NCBI GenBank assembly: GCA_025925185.1
Contig: JAICLV010000156.1
Coordinates: 1 to 5,492, forward strand
Reading direction: 5' to 3'
Origin: Acidothermaceae bacterium
GTDB taxonomy: Bacteria; Actinomycetota; Actinomycetes; Acidothermales; Acidothermaceae
Length of the DNA: 5,492 nucleotides
The notes beneath the pieces were generated by a model that was not told the origin of the DNA, searched no databases, and worked only from the letters and a program-made list of their open reading frames with translations. Made by a program: the position numbers and the translations under genes. Below, in pieces: positions 4,851 to 5,492 of the stretch (within the stretch, counting starts at the first letter, position 1; each line of letters begins with the position of its first letter).

Positions 4851-5417
4851 CTACCGCTTCGCCGCGCGCTTGGTCGCGGTCTTGCGGCCGGCGGCCTTCG
4901 CCGGCGACTTCTTCGCCGCCGCCTTGCGGGCTGGCGCGGCCTTCTTCGCGGTCGCCTTGGTGGCGCGCTTGGCGGGCGCGGCCTTCTTGGTCGCGCGAGC
5001 CGTGCTGGCCTTCTTGGCGGTGCTCTTCTTGGCCGCCGCCTTCTTGCCAGCGGCCTTCTTGGCGGTCGTCTTCGCCGCACCCGCGGCACGACCACGAGCC
5101 GGCGCCGCCTTGGCGGGCGCGGACTTGACCGGGCCGAGCTTGGTCGCGCCGCTGACAACGGCCTTGAGTTGCGTGCCGGCGCGGAACTTCGGCACCGACG
5201 TCTTCTTCACCTTGACCCTCGCGCCGGTCGCTGGGTTGCGCGCCATGCGCGCCGCCCGCTCGACCTTCTCGAAGATGCCGAAGCCGGTGATGGCCACCTT
5301 CTCGCCACGAGCCACCGTCCGGGTGATCGTGTCGATGACAGCTTCGACTGCTTCGTTTGCGGTTCGCTTGTCGCCGAGGCGACCGGCGATGGAGTCGATT
5401 AACTCCGCCTTGTTCAC
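4851..5417 (-). CDS. hupB: Histone-like DNA-binding protein HU with Lys/Ala-rich C-terminal tail
   Basis: This is an actinobacterial HU that bends and compacts DNA in the nucleoid. From the GTG start at 5417 it has 188 residues. The first ~90 form the HU fold: [11 protein letters not shown] (1-11), [21 protein letters not shown] (about 36-55) and the DNA-contacting arm ARNPATG (59-65) with the intercalating-type Pro62, ending in [14 protein letters not shown] (75-88). Residues ~95-188 are a basic tail of irregular PAKKA/KKAAAKK-type repeats like those of mycobacterial HupB and streptomycete HupS. Such tails bind DNA and resemble eukaryotic H1; in mycobacteria their lysines are acetylated. The start is chosen because NKAELID is the conserved HU beginning and GGAGG lies 5 nt upstream (5423-5427). 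A longer in-frame reading to the window edge would add 25 residues unlike HU. The gene appears monocistronic, with its own promoter and terminator. Confidence 0.96.
   Translation of the reverse strand: MNKAELIDSIAGRLGDKRTANEAVEAVIDTITRTVARGEKVAITGFGIFEKVERAARMARNPATGARVKVKKTSVPKFRAGTQLKAVVSGATKLGPVKSAPAKAAPARGRAAGAAKTTAKKAAGKKAAAKKSTAKKASTARATKKAAPAKRATKATAKKAAPARKAAAKKSPAKAAGRKTATKRAAKR
4854..5135 (-). repeat. Coding low-complexity repeat for the basic HU tail
   Basis: This stretch encodes about 94 residues dominated by Lys and Ala with some Arg, Pro, Thr and Ser, in imperfect units such as KKAAAKK, TAKKA and APAKRATK. At DNA level, GGCCTTCTTGGC- and GCCTTCTTGGC-like words recur (plus strand). 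Such repeats vary in length between related strains by slippage. The open frames on the opposite strand here are by-products of this biased composition. Confidence 0.75.
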
Positions 5418-5437
5418 ATGCCCCTCCGGAGGATGTC

Positions 5438-5455
5438 GTCGAGCCCATACTCGAC
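5438..5455. promoter_or_regulatory. GTCGAG-N6-CTCGAC inverted repeat in the hup leader
   Basis: A perfect 6-bp dyad with a 6-nt spacer lies between the predicted -10 and the hup ribosome binding site, near the expected transcription start. It could be an operator or a small 5' leader hairpin. A second dyad, CCTCCGGAGG (5423-5432), overlaps the Shine-Dalgarno sequence itself. Both are visible; their roles are inferred. Confidence 0.4.
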
Positions 5456-5463
5456 TCGGGGCG

Positions 5464-5492
5464 AACTTAGGCCCCAACACGCCGCAAGACAA
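5464..5492 (-). promoter_or_regulatory. Putative hup promoter
   Basis: On the minus strand TTGTCT (5487-5492) and TAAGTT (5464-5469) are separated by 17 nt, a good spacing for a housekeeping sigma-70-type promoter. Transcription would start near 5457, giving a leader of about 40 nt. The -35 hexamer touches the window edge, so upstream context cannot be judged. Confidence 0.5.

Noticed and set aside
4854..5135. CRISPR or tandem DNA repeat array
   Set aside because: The repetition is an in-frame, irregular coding repeat for a basic tail, with no unique spacers.
4731..5402. Gly/Leu/Arg-rich plus-strand open frame opposite hup
   Set aside because: It mirrors the repetitive Lys/Ala codons of the HU tail and crosses the terminator hairpin; no domain.
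5418..5492. N-terminal extension of hup to the window edge (25 extra residues)
   Set aside because: HU proteins begin at (M/V)NKAELID, an SD fits the GTG at 5417, and the extension would overlay the predicted promoter and dyads.

Overview
The window comes from a high-GC Gram-positive bacterium, almost certainly an actinomycete (Actinomycetota). The evidence is GC-rich coding sequence throughout, frequent GTG and TTG starts, a histone-like HU protein with a long Lys/Ala-rich C-terminal tail, and a gene neighbourhood (thiL, a lone Lrp/AsnC ligand-binding domain, ddl, gpsA, plsC, hup) that is widely conserved in actinobacteria. I cannot name the genus.

Layout from left to right. Positions 1-495 (minus) are the N-terminal half of thiL, thiamine-monophosphate kinase, cut by the window edge. 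A 47-bp divergent gap separates it from a 77-residue stand-alone Lrp/AsnC ligand-binding (RAM) domain gene (543-776, plus). That gene converges on a minus-strand gene for an uncharacterised single-pass membrane protein (799-1590). Beyond a 137-bp gap with repeats and a possible hairpin lies a minus-strand cluster that reads, in transcription order, plsC-like acyltransferase (4645-3890), gpsA (3893-2886) and ddl (2849-1728). plsC and gpsA overlap by 4 bp. The 205-bp gap between plsC and hup holds a strong 17-bp hairpin after hup and a set of short repeats in front of plsC. The right end is hup (5417-4851, minus) with a recognisable promoter region up to the window edge.

The plsC-gpsA-ddl cluster joins two envelope tasks. 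GpsA makes sn-glycerol-3-phosphate, the backbone that acyltransferases of the PlsC family lead into phospholipids. Ddl makes the D-Ala-D-Ala dipeptide for peptidoglycan. thiL (thiamine diphosphate synthesis) and hup (nucleoid architecture) are housekeeping genes at the flanks.

I found no CRISPR array, tRNA, rRNA, insertion sequence or defence system; this is essentially a core-genome region. The items most worth a second look are small: three AACAACT heptamers at an exact 16-bp period in the plsC leader, the unknown membrane protein in a slot where many actinobacteria carry a DUF3515 gene, inverted repeats in the hup leader and upstream of the unknown gene, and the absence of cofC/fbiD beside gpsA.
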